This document shows positions 14,775 through 31,906 of a stretch of 64,000 nt of DNA, one piece after another. The notes under the pieces are model-generated. The model ran no database searches and was not told where the DNA came from. It was given only the letters and a program-made list of their open reading frames with translations. Positions within the stretch are counted from its first letter, which is position 1. Every line of letters starts with the position of its first letter. The stretch comes from Pohlia nutans (Eukaryota; Streptophyta; Bryopsida; Bryales; Mniaceae): NCBI GenBank assembly GCA_022496805.1, contig CM040087.1:29970253-30034252 (forward strand), in the 5' to 3' direction. The translations under genes and the position numbers were made by a program.

Positions 14775-15612
14775 AGGTATCGCTTCCTGTGTCTACGGTA
14801 CCCTCACGGTCGGTCTCACGTCCACGGTCTTACAGAGAACTCGCGGTCTTAGAACTCGTGGTCATAGAGGTAACTCTAGTTCGCATTATAGAGAACGGCA
14901 GTACAGTACAGAGAGAGCATCCCACCGGTACCTCGATAACCGTTAGCTCGATAAGTGTTAAAACTCTATATGTGTTATGGAGATTTCCGCTCCTTTAAAA
15001 TTAAGACTAGCAAGTGTTATGGAGTGTTATGTGTTAAGTGTTATGCAATGTCACGCTCCCGATTTTGTTAATTTTACCTCGGTAAGTGATAAAACTCTAT
15101 ATGTGTTATGGAGATTTCCGCTCCTTTAAAATTAAGACTAGCAAGTGTTATGGAGTGTTATGTGTTAAGTGTTATGCAATGTCACGCTCCCGATTTTGTT
15201 AATTTTACCTCGGTAAGTGATAAAACTCTATATGTGTTATGGAGATTTCCGCTCTCTTAAAATTAAAACTAATAAGTGTTATGTGTTAGTGTTATGCAAT
15301 GTCGCGCTTCCGACTTTGTTAATTTTACTTTGTTAATTTTTGAAATATTTATGTTATATTTTGAGAGGAGGATGGTAAGTATTCATTCTTTCAACGGACT
15401 TAGATGAATAATGAATTAATATTCTGTAATTTCATCCATTTTCTATAAATGTTATGTATTTACCTTTTTAATTCTTCTAAGTGTTATTTTTTATAAGTGT
15501 TACAAATCATCGGCATCACCCTCTATAAGTGTTATGTGTTACTAGTGTCTAAGTGTTAACTAAAAGTATGCTCCCAACCCCTAACACTTATCGAGGTCTG
15601 ACAGTATCAGTA
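14775..15612. mobile_element. pogo/Tigger-like non-autonomous element
   Basis: The right end reads ...AACACTTATCGAGGTCTGACAGTA. Read inward (CAGACCTCGATAAGTG) it resembles the CAGT-R-A-CCTC-TATAA type terminus of plant pogo-like elements such as Arabidopsis Lemi1. The left boundary is uncertain: GAGGTAACTC, CTCGATAACC and CTCGATAAGTG all recur between 14775 and 14960. No transposase is present. Family assignment is from remembered termini. Confidence 0.45.
14945..15345. repeat. Tandem array, three units of about 137 bp
   Basis: The unit begins near CTCGATAAGTGTTAAAACTC, passes 'GGAGATTTCCGCTCCTTTAA' and ends at 'GATTTTGTTAATTTTACCTC'. Units one and two are almost identical; the third is shortened by a small deletion. 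It lies inside the pogo-like element. Confidence 0.8.
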
Positions 15613-15667
15613 AAAAGTCAAAGTCAATGCAGATGAGATCTCAAGCTAGTCAAATACAGTTAGATAT

Positions 15668-15950
15668 AAGGTAGGAGGCTCTAAACCCGCTCCTTTAAGG
15701 GTTGTGGCATTATGAGGACACACGGAGAACTGAGCATGATTTTTCATTGGAAGAGAAATTGAAGCAAAGACCAACATACTTTGAATCGAAAAAATTGGAT
15801 GTTCCTAAAATTAGTTATGAATTTGTGAAGTTGAAATGACATGGGTTCTAAAATGGTGCTCTTCATCATGGGTACATCCAAAATTTCAAAATGTTCATCC
15901 TTGGTAGAGTGCGGGTTTAGAACCGTGGCGGGTTTAGAGCCCTCTACTTT
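15668..15950. repeat. AAGGTAGAGG-terminus MITE, copy 1
   Basis: Ends are AAGGTAGGAGGCTCTAAACC and GGTTTAGAGCCCTCTACTTT, forming terminal inverted repeats of more than 20 bp. A second copy of the whole element lies at 29286-29568. Confidence 0.8.
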
Positions 15951-16319
15951 AGATGAGATTTTGTTCGTTCTTTAAATGAGCATGATAGAGAATTAAGGTA
16001 GAAACACCTATTTATGACATTATAAGGGAATTGGTAACCTAAGAGTGCAAAGAGCAGGGAATGAAATCAGGAATGTGTTAACAAATCCAAAAGGAAGTGT
16101 TGGGCGTTGGAATCTGAATTTTTAGAGGCTTGAGCAATTTTACACAAATTTTTGTAGCAAGGGTGTTGTAGACACCTATTCCAAGCCATAGACTTATACA
16201 AAACAAACACAAGAGCAACCCTGAAGCAACAGAAATGATGGTGAGAAAAGCTGATGTATGTATTAAAAATTGGAAGTTCCACTCTAGTAAATGAACTGCA
16301 TGTGGACACCAAAAAAACT

Positions 16320-16622
16320 AAAGCAACATCACAAACTTCGCAAGTCATGTTTTTGCAATGTTTTACGTATGTTGTTGAGATGAATAAGGGTGATTACGTA
16401 CGACATACATTTTACATATGTTTATCATATAAAATACGTACGAACAACATATTACAAACATGAAGAAACATATCATTATAGAATTTACATGTTTGTAATA
16501 TGTCTTCCGTACTTTTTCTTTTACGATAAACATACGTAAAACATATGTAAAACATAATCACCCATGTTCATCTCAACAACATACGTAAAACATTACAAAA
16601 ACATGACTTCCTAAGTTTGTGA
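16320..16622. repeat. Large foldback element
   Basis: Two arms of about 140 bp face each other. For example ATGTTTTTGCAATGTTTTAC on the left matches the complement of GTAAAACATTACAAAAACAT on the right, and 'GTTGTTGAGATGAA' matches 'TTCATCTCAACAAC'. There is almost no loop. The coding-like open frames within it come from the repeat. Confidence 0.8.
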
Positions 16623-17672
16623 TGAAATAGTTCAATGATCAATCACGGCCCTGGAAATCCGACGCACCACTAGCCCAAAATTGCGTACTGATGCACACAA
16701 TCATGACATGGCCATGTGCCACTATGGGCCACCTTGCACATCTAGATTCGTCATGTCAGACATGCTGGAATGCGTCCCTACCCAAATCCCGCCACTGGCC
16801 GAGACTCCCCCTTGTCGCGCCAACGTTCAAACGCGCTCACGTCTTGGCCGAGACCACATACTCCAAATGCTCACCCACCTTCGAGCCGTGACCATCTCCA
16901 CGTTGCGACACTACTGCAGCTCGCTTCTGCTGCATCACGAGCTTCCTTCAGCGTTGGTTATTGATGCACCAAGTTGGCATGGAGCCAATGTACACTCCTT
17001 GTTAGGAACCATGAGGTGGAGGGAGGCCGGACTTAACTTCATGCACATTTGCAGCTCGTTCCCCCAACCTCTTGCTGCAACTTCTTTCCAGTAAGTTGTT
17101 TCTCTTGCCTTCGTTGCTTTTGTCGCGTCCAGTTCTCTCTTCTTTGACGCGCGCTAAAGCTTATCCTCTTCTCGCTTCCTCTTTTGAACTTCCGCCTCTA
17201 ACTTTCTTTGTTCTTTTGCCTTCACAAATAAATCCCGTTTTGCAGCAAGTTGATCTATCGACGCCAAAAATTATCGGAGGTGAGCATGATCGACTTTGAG
17301 TAGTCAATCAGAGGCTCACCAGCTACTCGCCGCGAGCTCTGAATTGGGATACCGGGCAGCACTAAGACACGGGAGATCCCAGTGCCTTTGGAGTCCGGCC
17401 CTGTCACTGGAGGCTCTTGGCTTAAATTTTGGTTTGACTAGCTGGACCGCACATTGCCCTCGCGTCCCTCGTCAGGCCCTTAGTCAGAATCAGAGTCCGT
17501 GTTGTGTACGAACTGAAGTAGTGATTCCGTTCATTTGAGGCATCGTTATCGAGCTCTTAGAGGATCTCCTCGATGAAAATAGATGCCATTCCTAAGGCAA
17601 ATGCCTCCTCCGTAGGCTCCTGGCTTTCACTTGGCACCTCGACGTAGACAGCGCTCGGGCCCATTTTTGAGC

Positions 17673-18086
17673 CTATCGCCGATCCATTGAATGGCCAGAT
17701 GCAAGGCCCTCTGCAAGGCGCAATGACAACTTGGGGTGTGTCTTCCGGAACCACCGCAACCAACCGAGACCATGTATTCCGTTTGTAAATGGCGTGTCTG
17801 TGTCTTGAGTAATGAATGCTACCTTATGCTTTAATTGCAAAATGCTAACGAGAAACCTCAAGTCTTGCATTGCAAGTACGTAGTCCACTAGTTGTTGTTC
17901 TTCTGCAGGTGACAACACAGATCTTGCTTCCCTCTTCCTCAAAAGGACTGTGCCTACAATATGTGAGCGCAATGACAATTTGCGAATCTCAAAAGCCACT
18001 ACAACAACATGCAAGTTCACGCCACGATCAAAGATTGCCTTCTCACGCTCAAGCTGGGCGGTGCTCCACGCACCGTTCTTTGGCAT
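17673..18086 (-). pseudogene. pogo/Tc5-type transposase fragment (CENP-B-like HTH)
   Basis: An open frame of 137 codons contains LSPAEEQQLVDYVLAMQDL, then GLGWLRWFRKTHPKLSLR and AEGLASG. This matches the general plan of a CENP-B/Tc5-type helix-turn-helix DNA-binding domain (E-E-x-L-v...G.gWl..F..Rhp.lslR..egl). The DDE catalytic part that should follow is absent or frame-shifted, so this is a relic. It may be related to the pogo-like ends at 14.8-15.6 kb, although they are 2 kb apart. Confidence 0.6.
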
Positions 18087-20442
18087 TGCTGGCCAGCGTC
18101 CTCTTAGCTACGATCCCAAGCTGTTTGCACTTGGCCCTTCGTCACTGGCCCGTTTAATCTCGTTGACAACGCCACCTCTGCGTTGACTGAGTCGTTGCTC
18201 CTCCAGTGTTGCAACCCTAGGCACATCAGGGGTCCTTCTGTCGTGACTCCTCGTCGAGAGCAGTTGTCCAGCTACATACTGGCCAGTCATCCCTCGATGC
18301 AGTGCATTTTGCGTGGCAACAAGGGCTTCCTCCACATGTGATGATCTGTTTATGCGCTCTTGAGCGCCGTTTCTCCTCTCCAATGGCGCCCATGAATTCT
18401 GTCCACTACGTTGTGAGAACAACAACTCGGCGCTCTGATTGGTGAGGTCCACCGGCGTCCCTGCATGTAAATTGTTGTGCATGGTCCAGGTGTTGTGACT
18501 ACCGTTCCATTCCACACGCCTACACCGTACAAATCTTCCGAGTCCTCACTCCCATCTGATTCGTACTAAGAGTCTGGATCCTCATTTGGCACCACCTCGT
18601 TCCTTCTATTTGACCAGTCGCTAGTACCGTCATCCTCCTCTTGCACACGTCGATGCTGCATACCAGAGCCGGACATGATGCTACTCAGTCAAACTCCCCT
18701 CTCTCAAACCACTCACATGTCTTAAACAGAAGACCAAGTCACATAGGACAAAGAGATGAAGTCATGAAGTTCAGATTACTAAGCACGGTTCATATACATG
18801 CATTATTGCCAAAATGGCCACCACTTCCACCTAAGTCAATTTGATTGAGATCTAATTATGAACACCACAATTAGTTGAAACAAACATTGGTTATATTTAA
18901 TTACGCCATGATAATTTGTAATTATTGACCATGAGATGTATGTATTTGTAGTTGTTGTCACATGTGAACATGTCCAACGTGGGATGAATTGAGGGCTCCA
19001 TAGTTAGTAAATATCCACCAGACATGTAGTTTGATTAGCCACTTCTTGAAATACAAAGTGGCACCTTCTAAATTCTAAAATTGCCATCCTCCATCACTAA
19101 AACTGCCCATGTGAAGTTCCGGCAACTTCAAGTTCACTGCCAACCACTTTGTGGTGATATCATAGGGGTCAAAATTAGGTCGTTGTTATGAATAGGTGTT
19201 TCTACCTTAGAGAAGCTCCCCTAAGGCACACTCAAGTTCCCATTGGAGAATCTTCATTTGTCCCCATGCCACCTTCATACTCTCCCAAAGTAAGGGCCTG
19301 GGTGACTTGTGATGGAGGTTGTTAGAAAAATCAAATTAAAAACTAATATTGAGCTCATTTGAAAGGATAGGAGTTCACTTTGCAGATAACTCAACTCATA
19401 AACTGACATTAGAATGTCATTTTGAAGCATTCAAACCATTTTTTGTTTTGTTTTTTTCTCTTCTTTCTTTTCTTCAATGTAGCAGTACAACATACGTGCA
19501 ATGGAAGTTGGTCCTCAAGATTTTAACCACTATGATTGTGCTATGACACTCATGTCCTACCTGACTGACCTCGTTACAAAATGTCAAGAATTTGCACATG
19601 TTTGTCATTTTTTTATAACTTTAATTGAAAGGTTGGGTTTTGTTTCATCTAAACATCACAAGTCTTTACTTGACATACATGTAGAATACTCAAAAAATTT
19701 AGGCGCCGCAATGAAAGTTATAACTAAGCACACACTCCTGTGATTTATAGATCGATTGATCTGTGTCAATTGTCATTGATAACGATAACTTATGTATTCA
19801 CTCTCCAAAATTGTGATACTCCCTCAATCTATCCAAGTATCATAGGCAGGATCGACACGTGCCAACTAATTAAAAAAATTAATTAAAGATTAAGGTTTGG
19901 TATATGAAATATTTTAGAATATTCTTCAAAATTCCCATTTTCACTATACAAAACATAATTTGAAAAAACAAATCCCTAAAATTTTTGGCGTTCATACTTA
20001 CAATTGTTTTCTCACCCACTCTGGCCTCCACCTACACTACATGACACTTTTGGATTTTATTTCTGTCCCAAATTAGATAACACCAATACCCAAATCATCT
20101 CTGAATTAATGTGCAAAATGAAAACAAGCACTATCATGTAATACATCTTAAAAGGATTTCAAAGAGCTTGAACTCATCTTTTAACCCTAAGAACATAGGC
20201 TTTTTGTCCTTTGAACAACTAGACAACTTCCATTGCAAAGGTTAACATACAACAATCAATGCGCCTGAGCTTTTGTCCTTTTTGAACAACACTTTCACTT
20301 CTTTCCATACATTTTGTGAAATTATTTTTAGCACATTATGGTCACCACCAAAATGAAGCTAGATATGCTTTTTATCCCAATTGACCACATTAGCAATTAT
20401 TTTCATTATCACAATGTAGGATCCTATAAATTCATGAGATAT

Positions 20443-21425
20443 TAACCCTTTAACGTCCTGACTCATCACAGTTTTCAAAGATTCGCTATAAAATGTTTGA
20501 TGACAAACAAAAATGGAGTTGGTATACAAAGAAAAGTTGTAAATGTCAATGTGAAGATCACATCTGCACCGTTGGATTCATCATTTTTTTAATTAATATT
20601 TTTAATGAATTTTGCAAGGTTTTCTCTAGAAATTCATTTAAAACTAAAAAATTTACACAGAAATAAAATAAAATATTGTAATGAAATTGGAATAACATGC
20701 ACTACAAGATGGTATGGTTTCCACTATTTAATTCTACTTATTTTGGAAAATCATGTTTAAAATTTCACTTTTTGAACTAAGAATGAAACTTGACATAAAC
20801 CAATTGTGTTGTTTTCAAGAAATCACAATGTCTTATTTTGAAGATCCATAATATAAGAAGGATAGTCAGTTAGAACAAGAACCAAAAGAAATTTGGATGG
20901 ATGAAAAAATGTACAGGATGTAGTATTGAGAAAGGTTGCAATCTATTTGTCTTCCATTAAGGTAGAGGGCTCTAAAATCAACAGGGTTCGAATTCCAACA
21001 GAATCTAGGCACAATAATCATCCTAGAAACTAAATCTAGGTAGACCATAGATAGCTTATCATTTTGGTCAACATCGAATAAGAGTTCTATGATGTGCCTA
21101 GATTTGTGTTCTAGAATAAATGCATGGTCTAGATTTTGTTGGAATTAGAACCCTGTTGGTTTTGGAGCCCTCTACCAGGTAGGAGCACCTAAAACCAACA
21201 TTGTACCTAATCGCGACAAAATCTACGCTAGATAGTCATTTTAGAACGTAAATCTAGGTAGACCATAGATAGCTTAACATTTTGATCAACATGCAGTAAA
21301 GGCTCTATAATTGACCTAGATTTGTGTTCTAAAATTATTGCATGCTTTAGACTCTGTCGCAATTAGGTGCCATGTTGGTTTTAGGTGCTCCTACCTTATA
21401 TGGACGCAGGCGCGTTAAACGGTTA
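20443..21425. repeat. TTAA element family F, copy 2, with two nested insertions
   Basis: Left end TTAACCCTTTAACGTCCTGA; right end CAGGCGCGTTAAACGGTTAA. It is the inverse of the copy at 50276-50825. The extra length is explained by two AAGGTAG-type MITEs inserted head to tail at 20959-21176 and 21177-21397. Confidence 0.75.
20959..21397. repeat. Pair of adjacent AAGGTAG-type MITEs
   Basis: First unit: AAGGTAGAGGGCTCTAAAAT ... GGAGCCCTCTACC. Second unit: AGGTAGGAGCACCTAAAACC ... GGTTTTAGGTGCTCCTACCT. Their interiors are related to each other (both contain 'TCTAGGTAGACCATAGATAG'), which suggests an insertion next to an older copy or a local duplication. Confidence 0.75.
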
Positions 21426-22706
21426 ATCACCAACTGCACCACATAACATTTAGTAGCCTTCACGAAGGCTACCTGTTAGTTTCATCCACCTTTATACATA
21501 GAGCAACAAGTGATCTGTAATTGAATGGGCTATTAAATCAAATAAACAATTACAACACACTATTGAAATGTGGTTTAGTGAGTGTTTCCAATTGTTGTTC
21601 ACCATGGTTAGTTGCTCTTGCTTAATGCCACATGCCCTTATAGATGTTGATGTAATGTGGAATATCCCACATCATTTCATCCTTAATGAAATGATGTGGG
21701 ATATTTCACATCATTTTGTTGGGAGAAGGCAATAGTAACAAAGGCTATTGAATGTTATGTGAATCTTTCCAATTTGGATCCCACTTTGTATCAATTCTTT
21801 CAATTCTTGCATGTTGTGATCTCAAAAAATGTTCATTTGTGTAAAATTCTTCGCACACATAGTACATTAAGGTTGATTGTCCTAAAACCACCAACTTAAA
21901 CAATCTGTCCTATTTTTGGCAGTGATAAATTCAAAAAAAAATGACGACATTCGAAATAGGTTTTGATGAGGATTGCAAAAATTTGCAACATCTAATTCGC
22001 ATTTGTCAATTTTATACAAAATTCCAAAGTGGAAAGTATTTTGTGACCCAAATCCAACCTCTAAGTTTCCCCATGTCTACACCATGTGGTACAAACTTTC
22101 ACTCATAATGATACCCAAAACCACCAACTATTTCTTCGCAATTCTTAGCGTGCCATTGGTCGATCTACTTATATAGTGAAATTGGTGGTTTTGGGTCTCA
22201 GTTGTGATGGCCCCACATAAGGTCTACAATTCATAATTGGGGGCTATGGTAGCTTCAAGAAAGGTCTACATGTCATAATTGGGGGAGGTGGTGGTTTTAA
22301 GACATCCTACTTTAAATACCGTACGTGGAAAGCACGGTCGGCAAATAATAATTCCCCAAAAAAATGCCGAATAAATAAATTTATTAAGTAATTTGTCAAA
22401 ATCAACAAAAAAAAAGTCAACAAAAAGTTGAAAAAAAACACTGAAAACTGGATGAAAACATAACACTCGGTGAAAATCGTAGACAAAAAATAAATAAAAC
22501 GGTTAGCGGGCGGAAAAAATTTAAGATTATCTATTAATAGCCGATTTCTTAATAATTACTTTTTAAAGTGCAAACCTACACTGTTGCAACTTTTATTAAT
22601 TATTGGACATGAAAGCACCGACCCTGCCTTCCACGTATGGTAGTAAGGTAGAGGATACTCATTTAAAGCATCATTCTCAACATATAAAAGGGGTCTCTTT
22701 ATTTCT

Positions 22707-22955
22707 CCCCATCGAGCGCGGCTCGGATGCCAGGCTCGGTGGGGTTCATTTTTCTGGCCCTCCCCGTTTTGGTCCCTTGGGAACTTTTTTTGGTTTTTTT
22801 TTTGCTAAATTTGGGGCCTGCGGCCCCAAAGTACTCTTGAAAGCCCCCTGTGAGATCAAGGAAGGCCCCACTCAACTTAAAAATAGGGGGCAGGTTTTAC
22901 CCCACCCCTGCCACCCCCTCCCGAACCTGGCCTCCGAGCCATGCTCGATGGGGGG
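22707..22955. repeat. GC-rich foldback element
   Basis: CCCCATCGAGCGCGGCTCGG at the left is the inverse of the right end (CCGAGCCATGCTCGATGGGG). The element is about 250 bp. A 134-codon open frame across it is not supported by any motif. Related short flanking sequence ('CCAACCCTGCCTTCCA' / 'CCGACCCTGCCTTCCA') occurs on both sides at about 22619 and 22983. Confidence 0.75.
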
Positions 22956-23748
22956 ATTTAGACAGATCCATATAAAAGCGCCAACCCTGCCTTCCATTTT
23001 TCCATGATTGCATGCAAGTGAAATCTTGCAGCACACTCAACATTTTGCTCCGATTCAAGTAATAAAAGACGCATTATTATTTAATATTTTTGGATTGGAG
23101 CAACACACTACGTTGACTTTCAACCAACTTTCCTACAGTGCATTGATAGAGAATAGACAACACCCAGAAACGAGGGACACATTGCCACTTTGGTTCCCTT
23201 CTCACACTAGAAATGGTCAAGTCGAACAGCTCAAATGAGCACTATACCATGCCTTAACACACAATAAAACTTCATGCCAGGCACTGATAACAATATATAG
23301 GAAGCTGTGAAAATGATCACTATTGCAAGTGATTGCAAAGCTAATAACACAACAGCACTGAGGCAGCTGTTGGGCGGACTGTACTCTACTGTACAGGTAC
23401 AGGTGCGGCATCCCATTGAAAGGTATTACCATTTATCAGTATCATGATGGGTATCACTTACTCCTACATGTAATAAAATGATAATGGCAATACAAATTCG
23501 TACACAACCTGTACTATATGATGTAACAAATCAAGCACTGCTCCACAACCAGAGGCTGGTCTCTTTCGGAATCCAAGTCATCCTACAGAAGTTCAACAAA
23601 GTAGGAATTGGATTCAGTCAAAGACTATCCTGGTGTGCTTCCAAATCTGTAACTGAAATTTTATACTGCAAATTTCATCTTCAGTAGTATATCACCAACC
23701 TTAAATCCTCATTTGCATGTACCACTGGGTTTCAGCTCTTCTGCCTCG

Positions 23749-28685
<4,937 letters not shown>

Positions 28686-29232
28686 CGTCATCGTCACCCC
28701 GTCCTCTTCGACAAAATCCACGAATCAATCTACCACCGCAAACCCTACCCTAAAAACACACCACGTTCTCCACCATCAATTACCCTCGATTCCAGCACCT
28801 CTTCACTGCACTGGCGCCCCTCGCCTCGCCGCCCCTCTTACCCTGCCCCGATCATCCCCTCCGCTAAAACCCACCCTCGACCTCCACAAGCCCTCTTGCT
28901 TCTCACAGACTGGAAAAAACTCTCCTCTCTCTGATACCTCTAGAGTCGAAATGTCGATGCTACGATGGCTCCGACGCTGTAAGTTAGCACGAGCTCGGTT
29001 TGTCGGTCCCTGTGTCTCAAAGTCTCCGTATTCAAAGGCTTCTCTTCCTTCCCCAAACCGGAAGAGTATCAAAAACAGAACAAGCCCTTTCCTTACAGAC
29101 ACGGCGCGGACCACTACGTTCATCCAGTTTCCGTCTGTTTCATCCTGGACTTGGTCTGTACATCCATCCGATCCCCCAGAAGGAGTAAACGGGCGTGCAG
29201 TGGGTTTGGGTCGCCGTTTTAATTACCTTTTC

Positions 29233-29286
29233 AGAGATAGATAGAAACTCAGAGATAGATAGGCCGGCGTGAATAAAGTGTTTGTA
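29233..29286. repeat. GATAGATAGAAAC / GGCCGGCGTGAAT block, copy 1
   Basis: GATAGATAGAAACTC followed by a second GATAGATAG and then GGCCGGCGTGAATAAAGTGT. The same arrangement appears at 50089-50155 and, inverted, at 31800-31906. Confidence 0.65.
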
Positions 29287-29568
29287 AGGTAGGAGGCTCT
29301 AAACTCGCCACTTTAAGGGTTGTGAATTTATGAGGACACGGGGAGAACTGAGCATGATTTTTCACCGGAAGACAAATTCAAGCAAAGATCAACATACTTT
29401 GAATCAATTTTTTTGAATATTTCTAAAATTAATTATGAATTTTTGAAGTTGAAATGACATGGGTTCTGAAGTGGTGCTCTTCACCATGGGTACATTCAAA
29501 ATTTCAAAATGTTCATCCTTGGTAGAGTGCGGGTTTAGAACTATGGCGGGTTTAGAGCCCTCTACCTT
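29286..29568. repeat. AAGGTAGAGG-terminus MITE, copy 2
   Basis: Ends AAGGTAGGAGGCTCTAAACT and TTTAGAGCCCTCTACCTT. It is collinear with the copy at 15668-15950 over its whole length, differing by scattered substitutions. Confidence 0.85.
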
Positions 29569-31040
29569 AATGTTCTTAATGTCAGTGACCCTTTAGACAA
29601 ACGGTCATTGGAACAAATTTATTCTCCCCTATCAAGAATAGATACTATAGTAACAAGTAACCAAATAACACATTAACTAATGATAATAGTATTCATAATT
29701 GAGTGCATGGGTAGGTTATTAGGTATAATACAATATTGTGTGGTTCATGGTTGCCAAGTCATGAGTTCTTTAGTTGGTTGGTAAGGGGTGTTGTATTTCA
29801 AATTGGATGGTCCGAGTTTGATTCCTTATAGGTTCTTTTGAGTAGTGTTGTGATACACATGATTTGGTGTTGCTAGTGAGTTATCCTATTTAGACCTTTT
29901 GAGTATGTTGAATAAAGTAGAGCACCCTATTTGTGCTACAATTTGAATGTCACCCTATTTGTATGCCATTTTGTACGAGTAGTGTAGATATTAAAAGTGA
30001 TCACAAAGTAATACTCCATACAAGTAGTTACGTAGCACAAATAGTATAAGCTACTTTATTTCAGCAATATACGGTAATACACAAAAACAAAAATAAATAT
30101 TGGAGTTAGTCACGGCTTAAGTGTATACTTACTAGTGGATCCCGCATATGTGTTGATATATAATTTTTTGGAATTTTACATAGAGCACCTTATATTTATT
30201 TTTGTTTAAATTGTATTTTTTGTTTAATTCTAAAGATACATGTAAACTCGTCTTCAATTCTAAGTTCTCTTCTAATGAATATCAAATAAAAAGCTTTCCA
30301 CTAAATTCTTGATTATTTGTGAAGACAACAAGTTTAAAATAAAATTTAAACCTCTAACTCTAAATAGACCTTTCAAAGATATAAATTATTAAAAATATAA
30401 ATCAAAATTAAAAAGCTAAAAGAAAAATGGTCACGTCAAAAATAAGAAGATTTTGTAATCTAATCCAGTTGAGTTGAGATGTATGTAGGACTCATGCCTT
30501 AACCATAGGCCTTGAGTTTCAATGCCGCTTTTGGAACTATATGCAACGAATTAATCCTTTAATGCCCAAGGTATTGTAGCGGGTGCATTGGATTTCAATG
30601 AGTTTTTCTACTATCGGTACAATTGATACTATTATAAATAGAATAAATTAAATTAAAAAGTAACCATACAATTTTATTATGAATTGGAGTAGAGACATTT
30701 TGCCAAAATTAGAGAATTATCCAATGGTGTGATTGGAAGATTAAGTATGTCTTTGCACCGTATAGTACACACTCAAAAATGAGATTTTGGAGGGTGTGTG
30801 ACTACAAAGTTAAATAGAATTTGGGTTGAATTTTTTTAAATGAAAATGACGAGGTTCAGTTATGACTTGTGTCAACACCTCTCTATTGCAATCTATCATG
30901 TAATGAACGTACTCACACATAACTATTGTGAGTTTTATAAGTGGGTGTGACTTATCCATGTACGGTTTAGGACAAAGCTTTATACGTTAAAAGATGAAAG
31001 GAGTTGGTACTAATTGATCAAGATCAGAGTATATGCACTA

Positions 31041-31255
31041 CACTAAATAGGTAGATTAGTATTAGATACACTAATTTACATAAACATGTTGTAAGTTTTT
31101 ACTGTTGACCAATTTTTTCCCCTCTATATTGGTCAAGATGGGGATCTTTTAATAGTATTGGAATCAATGTCTTTGGTAATTTTTTTTGTCGAGAGTAAAA
31201 ATGTATAAGATTTTCAAATCTTATAATTATTTAACACTAATCTACCTATTTAGTG
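31041..31255. repeat. CACTAAATAGG MITE, copy 1
   Basis: About 215 bp with long terminal inverted repeats (CACTAAATAGGTAGATTAGT and its complement), flanked by TA on each side inside a CACTA...TAGTGGAA context. It is nearly identical to the copy at 46833-47049, so it moved or was copied recently. Confidence 0.85.
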
Positions 31256-31799
31256 TAGTGGAACATGAATAAGAGAATGCAATCCAAAAAAATAAAACAA
31301 AAAAGCAAATTTCAAAACACAAGAAATACCGCATAATACATATGTTGTATTTTTAAGTATTTGTTGTATTTTTGCGTTTTGTTCATAGGTATTTTGATAG
31401 CTGCACAACTCTAAATTGAAAATTTCTTTTTTTAGAAGATGTGTATTATAAATCTTCGACTTGAACTTCACTATTAAAAATCCAATTCTTCGCAATTTTT
31501 TTATATTTGCATTCTTGACACTGCAATGATCATAATCTAGTTTGTTGGGCACTAAAGGGTTAACCGACAAAGCGAAATGGTGATACAAGGCCAATTTTGA
31601 CTCATTCTCTTATCCAATTTGGTTTTAAAACTCAACCGTACTTGTAGAAAACTCAACTCAATTGTGCCCGCACACACATGAGGTTGAATTTGAAATTTCT
31701 CAACTCAAATGTCTGTCACAAAAGAGGGACTATGCCAAGCATGATTTGATAGCAAGAGTTACTTACCAAGAACGATGGTAGCTCAACTTATGGGTGCTT

Positions 31800-31906
31800 G
31801 TATAGGTTGGCCACCGAGTCATTGACATTACGAACGGACACTTCATTCACGCCGGCCCCTTGCTAAAAAGGGACCGGAGTTTCTATCTATCTACCTATCT
31901 GCTTGT
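31800..31906. repeat. GATAGATAGAAAC / GGCCGGCGTGAAT block, copy 3 (inverted)
   Basis: Contains ACACTTCATTCACGCCGGCC, a small hairpin CCGGTCCC...GGGACCGG type loop, and GTTTCTATCTATC at the other side. This is the longest copy: it also retains the TTCGTAAT tail shared with the 50.1 kb copy. Confidence 0.65.

Larger units (their letters stand above)
14631..23748. other. Nine-kilobase transposon graveyard between VHA-E and CUL1
   Basis: After the VHA-E promoter region this contains a pogo-like element with a tandem array, an AAGGTAG-type element, a large foldback, a pogo/Tc5-type transposase fragment, a TTAA element with two nested insertions, and a GC-rich foldback. 18.5-20.4 kb and 21.4-22.6 kb are AT-rich and hold nothing I can name, apart from a Stowaway-like terminus (CTCCCTCAATCTATCC) at about 19821. 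Confidence 0.6.

Noticed and set aside
19349..19743. Two overlapping short plus-strand open frames
   Set aside because: No motif, AT-rich composition like the intergenic background and no splice-linked partner exon.
22603..23007. 134-codon open frame
   Set aside because: Covers a foldback repeat with inverted ends; coding appearance comes from GC-rich repeat sequence.
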